DNA of 64,000 bases from Porphyromonadaceae bacterium UBA7332. Its GTDB lineage: Bacteria; Bacteroidota; Bacteroidia; Bacteroidales; UBA7332. The position numbers were made by a program, and so were the translations under genes. Under the pieces are notes generated by a model. That model saw only the letters and a list, made by a program, of their open reading frames with translations. It ran no database searches and was not told the DNA's origin. Shown here piece by piece: positions 8,632 to 17,511 of the stretch. Each line of letters begins with the position of its first letter. The first letter of the stretch is position 1. Location: positions 35,195 to 99,194 of the forward strand of contig DKPO01000033.1 of the NCBI GenBank assembly GCA_002471225.1, given 5' to 3'.

Positions 8632-11622
8632 CTACTTATCTTTATCTGTTACTAATTTATTTTTTAAGACAACGCCTAATCCTTTTTTACCGTTTAGTAT
8701 AATGTGTGTAGCCGTATTTAGTCTTACGTGCCTGATATATTCACTTTCAAATACTGCAGGTAATTCATTGAGATATTCTTCTGCAAAATAACCATCATTT
8801 AGATAAGGGTTGATTGTAAAATATCCAACACCAAATGATGTTAGATTTTGAAAGAAGTGAGTTCCCTGGCTTGGCTCAATACGATAATTTTCGAGTCCGC
8901 ATTCGACAATAATTCTTGCACCTGATATCTGGGACCATTTAACAGGTATCCCCAAAGCCGAATCACTGGATCCCCAACGTCCGGGACCAACAAGAATATA
9001 ATTTTTCCCTTCTTGTACGAACTGACGATTTAATGCGTCTATCTCAGTTACGACACGTACATTATTGGATGCCTTAAAGCCAGTTGATTTAACATATATA
9101 ATATCAGAGACATCGTCAATTACTCCATGACCTAATGAATGTTTAGATGTCAGAATACAATCATCTTTCGGAAAACTATCTAAAGATTGTAGTATTTTGA
9201 CTTCTTCCGTTTCTTTATTACTGTCAACGATCGGTCTTATCTGAAGCCAGTAGAAAAGTCCTTCCGGATAATCAGGGTTATTGAGATCGACAGCAAATTC
9301 AATTTCAACCGGTGTCGCCATCTCATCTTCGCCTATGACCAGAACCTCTCGTAGAATATCTGCTAAAGGATAAACATGATGTTGAAGTATATTGGCAAAC
9401 GTTACGACTTTGCGACCGCCATCATGTAATCCGTCCCGAAGGATCTGATCATTAAAATCAAATGTTGAGACAACATTCTTAAGAGATCCGTCACTTACGG
9501 CATCTCTGATAAGAGGTTTAACCAGATTGAAGCTATCTTCAACTTCAAAAGGTTTGTCAATATTATCAAGAGATAAAGCATAAAAGCGTGTCTGAGTTTC
9601 TTTCAGAGCCAGATCAAGATCACTTAATTGTAATATATTATGGGGATGTTTAGGGGAGAATCTTAAAGAAATTCCTCCGTCAACAATATATTTCCCTAAA
9701 CCAAAAGCTATATTGGCAATACCATCGGTAGACTTTTCATCATTGATTGGATAAAAGTTTAATGATCTTGCAACACCGGATAGGGTTGGATAATATCTGT
9801 TCCCATAAGCAGAACCAACGACCTCCTGAAGAATGATCGCCATTTTTTCCTGATCAATCAGATTAGATGTCGCAAGCATATAGGCCTTACTTTCTTTATA
9901 GAAAACTGAGGCATATACAGATTTAACGGCCGATTCCAGAAGTTTAACCGTTTGTTCCTTATCCTCCAGATTAGGCACCATATAAGTAGAGTATACTCCA
10001 GCAAAAGGCTGATAGTGTGAATCTTCTAATAAACTGGAAGAACGTACGGCAATAGGGGAGTCTGTAGCAGCTAAAAAAGTAAGAAAATCCTCGCGTAACG
10101 ACTCGGGTAATTCAGCATTTAAAAAAGTATCAAGTATTTGTTCATCATTAATTTCTGACAATGCAGTGGAATATAGGTTATTACTTTCCATAAAATCGTC
10201 GAAATAATCTGTACAAAGAACTACTGTTTTAGGTATAGTTACCGTAGTATCTTTAAAATCTTCAAGATCAGGATGCGTTTTTATAATAGAGTCAATAAAT
10301 GCCAGACCTCTGCCTTTGCCACCTAAAGAACCATCTCCGATTCTGGCAAAATTAGAATATCTGTCATATCTGTCTTTTTCGAATACAGCAACAACACCAC
10401 GATTCTTCATACGACGATATTCAACAATAGCATCAAATATGGCTTGTTTGGCAGATTGAAAATCCGGGTAGTGTTGAATCCTGTGTTTTTTTACAAACTC
10501 TGCGAGAGGAAACATTGCCCGGGAATATAACCATCTGGAGAAATGATTGCGTGAAGCATGATAGCGAAATGAATCTTCCGGAAAATTCAAAATATTGTTC
10601 TGAAATTCCTTCAGATTGGTTATGCGCATAAGCATTGCTCCGGTATTCGGATCTTGTAATAAGAAATCTCCGAATCCGAAAGTCGATAGTATAGTTTGTT
10701 TCAGATCGACAGGGAACTTTTTAGATGTTTTATCTAAGAAATCAGCTTGCAATGAGATTGCTTTAGTCCGATTTTCTGATTCAGAAGATTGAATGATAAT
10801 AGGCATGAAAGGATCTTGTGTCCTCACATGTGCACAGAACTTAATTCCTGCTTCAGGATCTGTTTTTCCTTCTCTCTTGAATCTTACATCTGAAACAATA
10901 CCTAATATATTGTTTTTATATTTCTCATAGATATACATTGCTTCTTCATAACTTCTAGCCAGTACAATTTTGGGACGTCCCCGCATACGAAGCATCATCT
11001 CATGTTCGTTAAGAGCCTCTTTTGAAAATATCTGAGATTGCTTCAGTATGAATTTGTACAGATTGGGAAGAATCGAAGAATAAAAATATATTGAGTTTTC
11101 AACTACGAGTATGACTTGCGCACCTACAGCGAGGGCATCATGCTCCGCATTCATTCGATCCTCTATTAATTTAATGATAGCAAGGAGCAACTCGGCATTA
11201 CCTAACCAGCTGAATATATAATCAATTGCTTCCAGGTTTGCATTGGCCAAACGCAAAGATATTTCCCGTGAAAATGGAGTTAAGACTACGATTGGAATAT
11301 CCGGATATGTAGCTTTAATTCGGGTCGCTGTATCAAAAACCTCAGTACTCTCTACACTTGGCATGGCTATAATTAAGTCATATCTAATCGAAGATAACTC
11401 ATTTAACGCTTCTTCTTCTGTCACAACTTGTGTAATACGGGGAGGATAACGTAAGTTAAGAGATGTGTATTCAAAAAATATTAACTCTTCGATACGTCCG
11501 TCATCTTCTAACATAAAGGCATCGTATTTACGAGCAATTAATAATACACTAAATATTCTTCGCTGCATAAGTTGAGCAAAAGTAGTGTCTTTAAAGTATA
11601 GTTTGTTGAGTTTTTGTCTCAT
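8632..11622 (-). CDS. REC-domain and PEP/pyruvate-binding (PPDK N-terminal ATP-grasp) protein
   Basis: A 996-residue soluble protein. Residues about 20-150 form a receiver-like fold without an obvious phosphoacceptor (DLIIAMPS). Residues about 168-305 form a second receiver with plausible acidic E175, phosphoacceptor D245 and conserved K298. From about 420 to 800 runs the ATP-grasp domain of pyruvate phosphate dikinase/PEP synthase, with GGKGRGLAF (434-442) and AVRSSSLLEDS. A C-terminal region with GPGRWGSSDSALG follows. The swivelling phosphohistidine domain and the PEP/pyruvate barrel of true PEP synthase are missing, so a PEP synthase label would be doubtful. It ends a tightly spaced cluster after trkA and trkH (20-nt gap). 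Substrate and partner are unknown. Confidence 0.85.
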   Translation of the reverse strand: MRQKLNKLYFKDTTFAQLMQRRIFSVLLIARKYDAFMLEDDGRIEELIFFEYTSLNLRYPPRITQVVTEEEALNELSSIRYDLIIAMPSVESTEVFDTATRIKATYPDIPIVVLTPFSREISLRLANANLEAIDYIFSWLGNAELLLAIIKLIEDRMNAEHDALAVGAQVILVVENSIYFYSSILPNLYKFILKQSQIFSKEALNEHEMMLRMRGRPKIVLARSYEEAMYIYEKYKNNILGIVSDVRFKREGKTDPEAGIKFCAHVRTQDPFMPIIIQSSESENRTKAISLQADFLDKTSKKFPVDLKQTILSTFGFGDFLLQDPNTGAMLMRITNLKEFQNNILNFPEDSFRYHASRNHFSRWLYSRAMFPLAEFVKKHRIQHYPDFQSAKQAIFDAIVEYRRMKNRGVVAVFEKDRYDRYSNFARIGDGSLGGKGRGLAFIDSIIKTHPDLEDFKDTTVTIPKTVVLCTDYFDDFMESNNLYSTALSEINDEQILDTFLNAELPESLREDFLTFLAATDSPIAVRSSSLLEDSHYQPFAGVYSTYMVPNLEDKEQTVKLLESAVKSVYASVFYKESKAYMLATSNLIDQEKMAIILQEVVGSAYGNRYYPTLSGVARSLNFYPINDEKSTDGIANIAFGLGKYIVDGGISLRFSPKHPHNILQLSDLDLALKETQTRFYALSLDNIDKPFEVEDSFNLVKPLIRDAVSDGSLKNVVSTFDFNDQILRDGLHDGGRKVVTFANILQHHVYPLADILREVLVIGEDEMATPVEIEFAVDLNNPDYPEGLFYWLQIRPIVDSNKETEEVKILQSLDSFPKDDCILTSKHSLGHGVIDDVSDIIYVKSTGFKASNNVRVVTEIDALNRQFVQEGKNYILVGPGRWGSSDSALGIPVKWSQISGARIIVECGLENYRIEPSQGTHFFQNLTSFGVGYFTINPYLNDGYFAEEYLNELPAVFESEYIRHVRLNTATHIILNGKKGLGVVLKNKLVTDKDK

Positions 11623-11642
11623 GATTCAGAGTAAAAAGAGGT

Positions 11643-13106
11643 TTATTTATCTTTCCAAAAATTAGGTGTAAACAGGACTAATACAGTAAATAGTTCAAGT
11701 CGTCCAATAAGCATCAGTAATGATAATGTCCATTTGGCAACAGGAGCGAGGCAATCATAATTACCTGCAGGTCCTGTTCTGCCTAACCCCGGACCTACGC
11801 CACCGATACATGAAACAACAGAACCAATAGCTTCTTCCATGGGCGATCCACTGAAACATAGGACCATAATTCCCATAGATATAACTGTCAGATAGACGAA
11901 TATAAAAGCAAGAGTTTTTACGACATAAGAATTTGCAATTACATTCTTATTTATTTTTACAGGTACCAGTGCACTTGGATGAAGTTGTTTTCTGAATTCG
12001 TTCAGAGCATTTTTAATCATAACGACGATACGGACGACTTTAATAGCTCCACTGGTTGATCCGGCACTTCCGCCTATTAGCATTAATAAAACCGATATAA
12101 AGCAGAAGTAGCTACCCCAGGTGACGTAGTCAGCGGTTGCATAACCACAAGTTGTTATGATCGTAACAACCTGAAACAAAGCATTCCGGAATGCTACTTC
12201 AAAATTATCATAGGTGTTGAATATCAATAAAGCAGAAGTTGTGATTACGGTTGCTCCAATGACGAAGTAAAAGTACCACCTGAATTCTTCATCCTTAAAT
12301 ATTTTATTGATTCGTCCATGAAACAATACATAAAGAAGCGAGAAATTTATCCCGGCAATAAAACAGAATATTGTAAGAATATATTCTGTATAAGGGGAAT
12401 TGAAAGCCGCAATACTAGCCTGTTTAGTGGAGTAACCTCCTGTACCCATTGCCGTGAAACTATGGCAAATCGATTCAAATAAATTCATAGGTCCTAGCAA
12501 TAAAAGACCTATAAGTATAAGAGTTAGTGTAATATAAATTCCCCATAAACGACGTGCTGTACCAGTCACGTCAGGAGTCATTTTTTCTTTTGTTAATCCG
12601 GGTGATTCTGTGTTGTATAAAGTCACTGCACCTGTAACTTTTAGAAGAGGTAAAAGGGCTATGGTGAAAACAACCATTCCTAAACCACCTATCCATTGAG
12701 TAATACTACGCCAAAAGAGAATACCATGAGGTAACTCTTCAATATTATTGAGGATACTTGCCCCACAGCCGGTAAATCCTGAAATAGTCTCGAAAAAGGC
12801 GTTTGTAAACGATGGTATACTACCGCTGAGCATGAAAGGAATACTGCCTATGAGTGAAAAAATAACCCAGGATGAGGTGACTATCAGAAAACCTTCTCGC
12901 TTAGACATCTCTTTCACATAATTCTTCCCGTAAGAAACAAGCCCTCCACCTAAAATCAGGGCAATGATAATTGATATAATAAAGGCTTTAATATCATGTT
13001 CTTTATAAATAAGGGACACAAGGAGTGATAAAGAAAGAAAGCCTGCTTCTACAAAGAGAAGCAAGCCTAAAATATATGCAGTTAATTTTGTGTTTAAGTG
13101 GTTCAT
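11643..13106 (-). CDS. trkH: TrkH-family potassium uptake membrane subunit
   Basis: K+-translocating inner-membrane subunit of 487 residues with about 10-12 hydrophobic segments. The four pore-loop filters of the Trk/Ktr/HKT superfamily can be read in order: SGFTGCGAS, AMGTGGYST, TTCGYATADY and GGVGPGLG, each with its selectivity glycine. It works with the cytosolic nucleotide-binding TrkA, encoded 19 nt upstream in the same operon. Confidence 0.95.
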   Translation of the reverse strand: MNHLNTKLTAYILGLLLFVEAGFLSLSLLVSLIYKEHDIKAFIISIIIALILGGGLVSYGKNYVKEMSKREGFLIVTSSWVIFSLIGSIPFMLSGSIPSFTNAFFETISGFTGCGASILNNIEELPHGILFWRSITQWIGGLGMVVFTIALLPLLKVTGAVTLYNTESPGLTKEKMTPDVTGTARRLWGIYITLTLILIGLLLLGPMNLFESICHSFTAMGTGGYSTKQASIAAFNSPYTEYILTIFCFIAGINFSLLYVLFHGRINKIFKDEEFRWYFYFVIGATVITTSALLIFNTYDNFEVAFRNALFQVVTIITTCGYATADYVTWGSYFCFISVLLMLIGGSAGSTSGAIKVVRIVVMIKNALNEFRKQLHPSALVPVKINKNVIANSYVVKTLAFIFVYLTVISMGIMVLCFSGSPMEEAIGSVVSCIGGVGPGLGRTGPAGNYDCLAPVAKWTLSLLMLIGRLELFTVLVLFTPNFWKDK

Positions 13107-13125
13107 ACCATTAGATATAAATGGT

Positions 13126-14460
13126 TTAATTGAAATATTTATCCATTTTTTGGATAGCCGTACCTAAGAAAAAGACAATAACTGTATCGTTTGGTTCGAT
13201 TTGAGTGTCACCATTGATAAGCATACCTTTACCATCTCTGACTAATCCTCCTAAAGTAATACCTTTTGGAAGGTTAAGCTCTTTTACGGTTTTCTTGGTT
13301 ACTTTAGAATTTTCTTTAGCAATCATTTCAATAACTTCGGCATCTGCAAAAGTTAAGCATTTTACATTGACTGCTTTAGACTCAAGAAGCATTCTGTAAA
13401 TCTGACTTGCCGCAATTAGCTTTTTGTTGATGATAGTACCGATATCCAGACTTTCTGCCATTTGAATATAGTCTATATTTTCAACTTCCGCTACAGTTTT
13501 CTTGATCCCAAAGTTTTTAGCGGTAAGGCAAGACAAAATATTTTCTTCAGAGCTATCTGAAAGAGCAATATAAGCATCGATATTCTTAATTCCTTCTTCT
13601 TTAAGGAGTTCGGTGTTACGTGGATCACCTTGAATTATCATTGCTTTATCTACCTTTTCAACAATTTTTTGTGCTTTTTCCGGATCAGGTTCAATGATTT
13701 TTATATTCATTTTGTCCGGTGCATTATTTGTCGTAAGTATAGTGATTTTACCTGCACCTGCAATCATGATTTTTCTTACGTCAAGTTCACGTTTACCACA
13801 AACCTGTTTTACATCGTTTTCATGTTCAGGCCGGATCATGAAATACACAATGTCTCCGGCTTTTACAACGTCACTACCACGAGGTATAATAGTTTCATTA
13901 TTTCGCTTAATCGCAACTAAGTGAAAATGGGAAGTTATATTTGTTAACTCATGAAGAGGCGTTTCCAGCATTAATGCATTAGCACGGACTTTAATTCCTA
14001 ACATGCGTAGAGCGCCATTAGCAAAATCGTATTGTTGACGGACCCATGTCTGCTTCAAAGAAGCCAAAATCTCTTCTGTAGCCAGCATCTCGGGATAAAT
14101 GAGTTCATGAACACCTATGTTAGCAAAGAATTCACGATTTTTTGGAATCAGATATTCTTGATTTTCGATGCGTGCTACGGTTTTTTGAGCACCCAGATTG
14201 GCAGCAAGTATGCAAGCCGTGATATTCAAACTTTCATGAGGTGTAACAGCAATAAACAAATCACAACCTCTTACACCTGCTTCTTTCAGAACTTCAATTC
14301 TTGTAGGATTTCCTACATTGGTCATGATGTTCAGTTTAGAGTCAAAGACACGTAGCTTCTTCTCATCTGAATCAATCAGAATAATATCTTGTTCCTCTCT
14401 CGAAAGAAGTTTAGCAAGGTGAGTTCCAACTTCACCAGCTCCTGCAATGATAATTTTCAT
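13126..14460 (-). CDS. trkA: Trk system potassium transporter, NAD-binding regulatory subunit
   Basis: Cytosolic gating ring subunit for TrkH, 444 residues, with duplicated RCK-N/RCK-C halves. The first Rossmann motif GAGEVGTHLA is at residues 7-16 with the acidic ribose-binding end of strand two (LIDSDEKKL). The second half begins at MIAGAGKITI (about 232) and has a less complete glycine motif. RCK-C domains end each half (PRGSDVVKAGDIVYFM; EPNDTVIVFF). It is followed by trkH in one operon and preceded by smpB (21-nt gap). Confidence 0.96.
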   Translation of the reverse strand: MKIIIAGAGEVGTHLAKLLSREEQDIILIDSDEKKLRVFDSKLNIMTNVGNPTRIEVLKEAGVRGCDLFIAVTPHESLNITACILAANLGAQKTVARIENQEYLIPKNREFFANIGVHELIYPEMLATEEILASLKQTWVRQQYDFANGALRMLGIKVRANALMLETPLHELTNITSHFHLVAIKRNNETIIPRGSDVVKAGDIVYFMIRPEHENDVKQVCGKRELDVRKIMIAGAGKITILTTNNAPDKMNIKIIEPDPEKAQKIVEKVDKAMIIQGDPRNTELLKEEGIKNIDAYIALSDSSEENILSCLTAKNFGIKKTVAEVENIDYIQMAESLDIGTIINKKLIAASQIYRMLLESKAVNVKCLTFADAEVIEMIAKENSKVTKKTVKELNLPKGITLGGLVRDGKGMLINGDTQIEPNDTVIVFFLGTAIQKMDKYFN

Positions 14461-14481
14461 CTTATATAAACTTTAAAAGTC

Positions 14482-14937
14482 TTATTTCTTCATAGCGCGG
14501 TCCATATAGCGACGATCATCCTTCTCTTTCAGTGATTCGCGCTTGTCATATGTTTTTTTACCTTTAGCAGTATACATGACAAGTTTGGCGAGTCCCTTTT
14601 CATTGATGAAAAGTCGGGTGGGTACCATTGTAAACCCGGTTTCTTTGGTTTGTCTTCTTAATTTGGCAAGTTCTTTTTTTGTCAATAATAATTTTCTGTC
14701 TCTACGGGCAGTATGATTATTGTATGTCCCATAAAAGTATTCAGTAATATGCATGTTCTTGACCCAAAGTTCATCATTTTCAAATACACAGAATGTATCA
14801 ACTAAACTCGCTTTTCCTAAACGGATAGATTTTATTTCCGTTCCGGTTAAAACAATACCTGCTATATATTGATCCAGAAGTTCATAATCAAATGAAGCTC
14901 TTTTGTTTTTTATATTAATAGGGCTTTGTTTGCGCAT
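14482..14937 (-). CDS. smpB: SsrA-binding protein SmpB
   Basis: Binds tmRNA and delivers it to stalled ribosomes for trans-translation. The product is 151 residues with the SmpB barrel (NKRASFDYELLDQYIAGIVL, LTGTEIKSIR) and the basic C-terminal tail ending GKKTYDKRESLKEKDDRRYMDRAMKK. The start MRKQSP was preferred: the open frame extends 45 codons upstream, but that part overlaps the Yip1 gene and is not SmpB-like. The gap to the upstream gene is 5 nt. No tmRNA gene is in the window. Confidence 0.97.
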   Translation of the reverse strand: MRKQSPINIKNKRASFDYELLDQYIAGIVLTGTEIKSIRLGKASLVDTFCVFENDELWVKNMHITEYFYGTYNNHTARRDRKLLLTKKELAKLRRQTKETGFTMVPTRLFINEKGLAKLVMYTAKGKKTYDKRESLKEKDDRRYMDRAMKK

Positions 14938-14942
14938 AATAA

Positions 14943-15530
14943 TTATAATATAAGACGATTGATAATTGAAGTAATAACTGTTTTTAGGATGTAGAATACA
15001 GCAATAGCTGACACCCCGGCTATAACTCGTTTTTCCTCTTTTAAATTCAGAAAAATACCAGGGGCTTCCCATACCAAAACAATCATATAAAGCGAAAGTG
15101 CATAAAATATTTGTGGTAAAGAAAATTCAAGAACAATATTTACAATGATATCTACAGAAAGTATATATCCGATAAATATTTGCATTTTCTTTAGCGATAT
15201 TTCTGTCTGATAATATTTTTTAGATAAGGTGCATAATGCAACCGAAATAAGATAAAAGCTTAGTATTAAAGATGTGATTTGAGCTAAGGTATGACGAAGC
15301 ATCTCTTGAATATTAAATTCTCTCAAATCAAAATATTTACCGATAAACAAAACAACTGCATATATACCAATCAGTGGATACAGATACTCCTCCATAAACT
15401 TATTAGAGGGCTTCTCGACTGCTGTAGATAATGCCTCTTTGCGTTTAGTTATAAGCTTGATAAAAGACTTAGCAATGTTTTTATACATATTGTTCTGTGA
15501 ATAAAGAAGTTTGTTAAACAATGCTTTCAT
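14943..15530 (-). CDS. Yip1-family integral membrane protein
   Basis: A 195-residue membrane protein with four to five hydrophobic helices from about residue 50 onward (LYPLIGIYAVVLFIG, ITSLILSFYLISVAL, IFIGYILSVDIIVNIV, IFYALSLYMIVLVWEA, AIAVFYILKTVITSII). This layout matches the Yip1/DUF1282-type proteins commonly found next to smpB in Bacteroidales. No catalytic motif is visible and the function is unknown. The start lies 2 nt after the stop of the glycosyltransferase gene, so it is translationally linked; an internal ATG 14 codons in is an alternative start. Confidence 0.7.
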   Translation of the reverse strand: MKALFNKLLYSQNNMYKNIAKSFIKLITKRKEALSTAVEKPSNKFMEEYLYPLIGIYAVVLFIGKYFDLREFNIQEMLRHTLAQITSLILSFYLISVALCTLSKKYYQTEISLKKMQIFIGYILSVDIIVNIVLEFSLPQIFYALSLYMIVLVWEAPGIFLNLKEEKRVIAGVSAIAVFYILKTVITSIINRLIL

Positions 15531-15532
15531 AA

Positions 15533-16558
15533 TTATTTAAACGATAACTGACTGAATTTTTTTATTCTTCTCAAATAGAAATCAATAACAATAGATCCTT
15601 TATATTGAGTATTGATCTTCTGTAATTTTGTATACTTCAGATTGATACTGCGTTTTTCTCTATAATTATGTCTTAATTTATAGAAATCTATCATAGCATT
15701 TATAACAGCTTTGGCGTTTGGTAGTTCACCGGTCAAGGCCATTTTAGTTGCAGCAACAAGATCCAGAAAGAAACGGGCAAGTAAAACTCTTCTGCATTGC
15801 CATTTAGGTAGATTCATATATAGCATAAGCAAATTGTTTCTGAAGTTTAGGAATGTCTTGCGGGGACTTTCCTTCTGCAATGTCGCACCACCTAAATGGA
15901 AAACAGTACTCTGAGGGACTACACTTACTTCATAGCCTCTTGCATTTAATCGCCAGCAATAATCAATTTCTTCCATATGGGCAAAGAAACCGGAATCAAG
16001 TCCTCCAAGCTCTTTATACAAAATGGTCCGCGTAAGCAAAGCTGCGCCTGTTGCCCAAAAAACGGGAATAATATCATCATATTGTTTGTTGTCTTCTTCC
16101 AGAATATAAAACAAGCGGCCACGACAAAAAGGATAGCCCCAACGATCTATAAAACCACCGGAAGCTCCTGCATGTTCAAACATATTTTTTTCTCTGTCTG
16201 AGCGTATTTTAGGCTGGCAAGCTGCTGCATTGGGATGGTTTTCCATGTATTCCAGCATAGGATTTAGCCAACCTGAGGTCACAGCAACATCTGAGTTTAG
16301 TAAGAGGACATATTCTTCCTGAATTTCTTGAATTGCTCTATTGTAACCTTCGGCAAAACCATAATTTTTAGGTAAAAGTATCAGACGAATATGAGGATAG
16401 TTGTTTTGAAGATAAATAATAGAGTCATCAGTTGAGCCATTATCAGCAATATAGATCTCTGCTAATGATCTGTCCGTATGCAAAAGAACAGAAGAAAGAT
16501 ATTGTTCTAATAACTTTCTTCCGTTCCAGTTTAATATAACTATAGCAACTTTTTTCAT
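15533..16558 (-). CDS. Family 2 glycosyltransferase
   Basis: Inverting GT-A glycosyltransferase of 341 residues, likely building a surface glycan or lipid-linked sugar. N-terminal VAIVILNWNG, the nucleotide-sugar pocket IADNGSTDDS and the DxD-like LLNSDVAV are typical of the rhamnosyltransferase-like WcaE/RfbN group. EIDYCWRLNARGYEV near residue 205-220 carries the catalytic-base (ED) region. The start (MKKVAIV) overlaps the upstream acyltransferase stop by 4 nt (ATGA), which fixes it. The sugar and acceptor cannot be inferred. Confidence 0.9.
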   Translation of the reverse strand: MKKVAIVILNWNGRKLLEQYLSSVLLHTDRSLAEIYIADNGSTDDSIIYLQNNYPHIRLILLPKNYGFAEGYNRAIQEIQEEYVLLLNSDVAVTSGWLNPMLEYMENHPNAAACQPKIRSDREKNMFEHAGASGGFIDRWGYPFCRGRLFYILEEDNKQYDDIIPVFWATGAALLTRTILYKELGGLDSGFFAHMEEIDYCWRLNARGYEVSVVPQSTVFHLGGATLQKESPRKTFLNFRNNLLMLYMNLPKWQCRRVLLARFFLDLVAATKMALTGELPNAKAVINAMIDFYKLRHNYREKRSINLKYTKLQKINTQYKGSIVIDFYLRRIKKFSQLSFK

Positions 16559-17433
16559 TCTTTTTTGTGCTTCCATCGTTTATGAGTCCATAGCCAAAAG
16601 GCAGGATCACGTAATATAGTTTCCTCCATCATACGGACATATGTCTCCGTAATATAAAAGGGAGCAGACTCTTTAGGTTTATCGGTTATAAGCTTATACT
16701 CTCCTGTATAATAGCCTCTTGATACTCTTTTGATATCGAGGTACAGAAGTGTATAGTTACCTTTTGATGCAATTTTTTCAGGACCGATCAAAATAGCACT
16801 TTCCTGATTCAAGAATTGGGTCCAATAATGAATATTTGTTTTTGAAGGAGTCTGATCAGCCATGAAACCAATCAGAAAAGGTCTCTTGGTCTCTTTGATA
16901 TTTCGTATTTCCCGCAATACGTCATTCTTAGGTATACATATAGTTCCCCATTTTTGACGAATATCCAAATAAAATTGATCGAAGAAAGTATTCTTTAAAG
17001 GCCTGTATAATTGTCCACCGAAACAGTCTTCTTTGATCCAAAGATATAAAGACGGAATCCATTCCCAATTACCGTAATGTCCGAGACATAAAATGATAGA
17101 TTCACCATTCTTGATATGCTCATCTACCAATTCAGAGTTTAAAAACTTCATTCTCTTCATTATTTCCGACTTATCCATATCTAATACCTTTACTGCTTCC
17201 AGAAAAGAATCGGATAAATGTCTGTAAAACTTTTTCTCAAGAATGATAATTTCGTTTTTATTTTTTTCGGGGAATGCATTTGTTAGATTTTCACGTAAAA
17301 CTTTTCGTCTGTATCTGATAATATAGTATGCAAAAAAGCAGATAATATCAGAAAATACATAAAGCGTTTTAAACGAAAGTTTTGAAAGCACTCTGAGGAT
17401 CCCCGAAAGTATATAGTTAAATACTTTCGCCAT
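16555..17433 (-). CDS. LpxL/HtrB-like lysophospholipid (lipid A) acyltransferase
   Basis: Inner-membrane acyltransferase of 292 residues adding a secondary acyl chain, most probably to lipid A. It has an N-terminal hydrophobic anchor, the catalytic HxxxxE-type motif in GHYGNWEW (about 138-145), the downstream RPLKNTFFD segment and the FMADQTPS block. It heads a compact gene cluster with the glycosyltransferase overlapping it by 4 nt. Membership in the LPXLT family is clear; specificity within lipid A or other lipids is inferred. Confidence 0.9.
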   Translation of the reverse strand: MAKVFNYILSGILRVLSKLSFKTLYVFSDIICFFAYYIIRYRRKVLRENLTNAFPEKNKNEIIILEKKFYRHLSDSFLEAVKVLDMDKSEIMKRMKFLNSELVDEHIKNGESIILCLGHYGNWEWIPSLYLWIKEDCFGGQLYRPLKNTFFDQFYLDIRQKWGTICIPKNDVLREIRNIKETKRPFLIGFMADQTPSKTNIHYWTQFLNQESAILIGPEKIASKGNYTLLYLDIKRVSRGYYTGEYKLITDKPKESAPFYITETYVRMMEETILRDPAFWLWTHKRWKHKKE

Positions 17434-17453
17434 AAAACATTTTTAGATCAGCA

Positions 17454-17461
17454 CAAAGATA
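17454..17461 (-). promoter_or_regulatory. Predicted -7 box upstream of the acyltransferase cluster
   Basis: Minus-strand TATCTTTG (plus 17454-17461) 20 nt before the acyltransferase ATG matches TAnnTTTG. No good -33 TTTG is seen at the standard distance. Confidence 0.45.
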
Positions 17462-17511
17462 AAAAAGTAGTTTGATTTTATTTATGAATCAAAATAAAAA
17501 AATAAAATACC

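Noticed and set aside
8632..11622. Annotation as phosphoenolpyruvate synthase
   Set aside because: Only the ATP-grasp part is present; the phosphohistidine and PEP-binding barrel domains are not seen.
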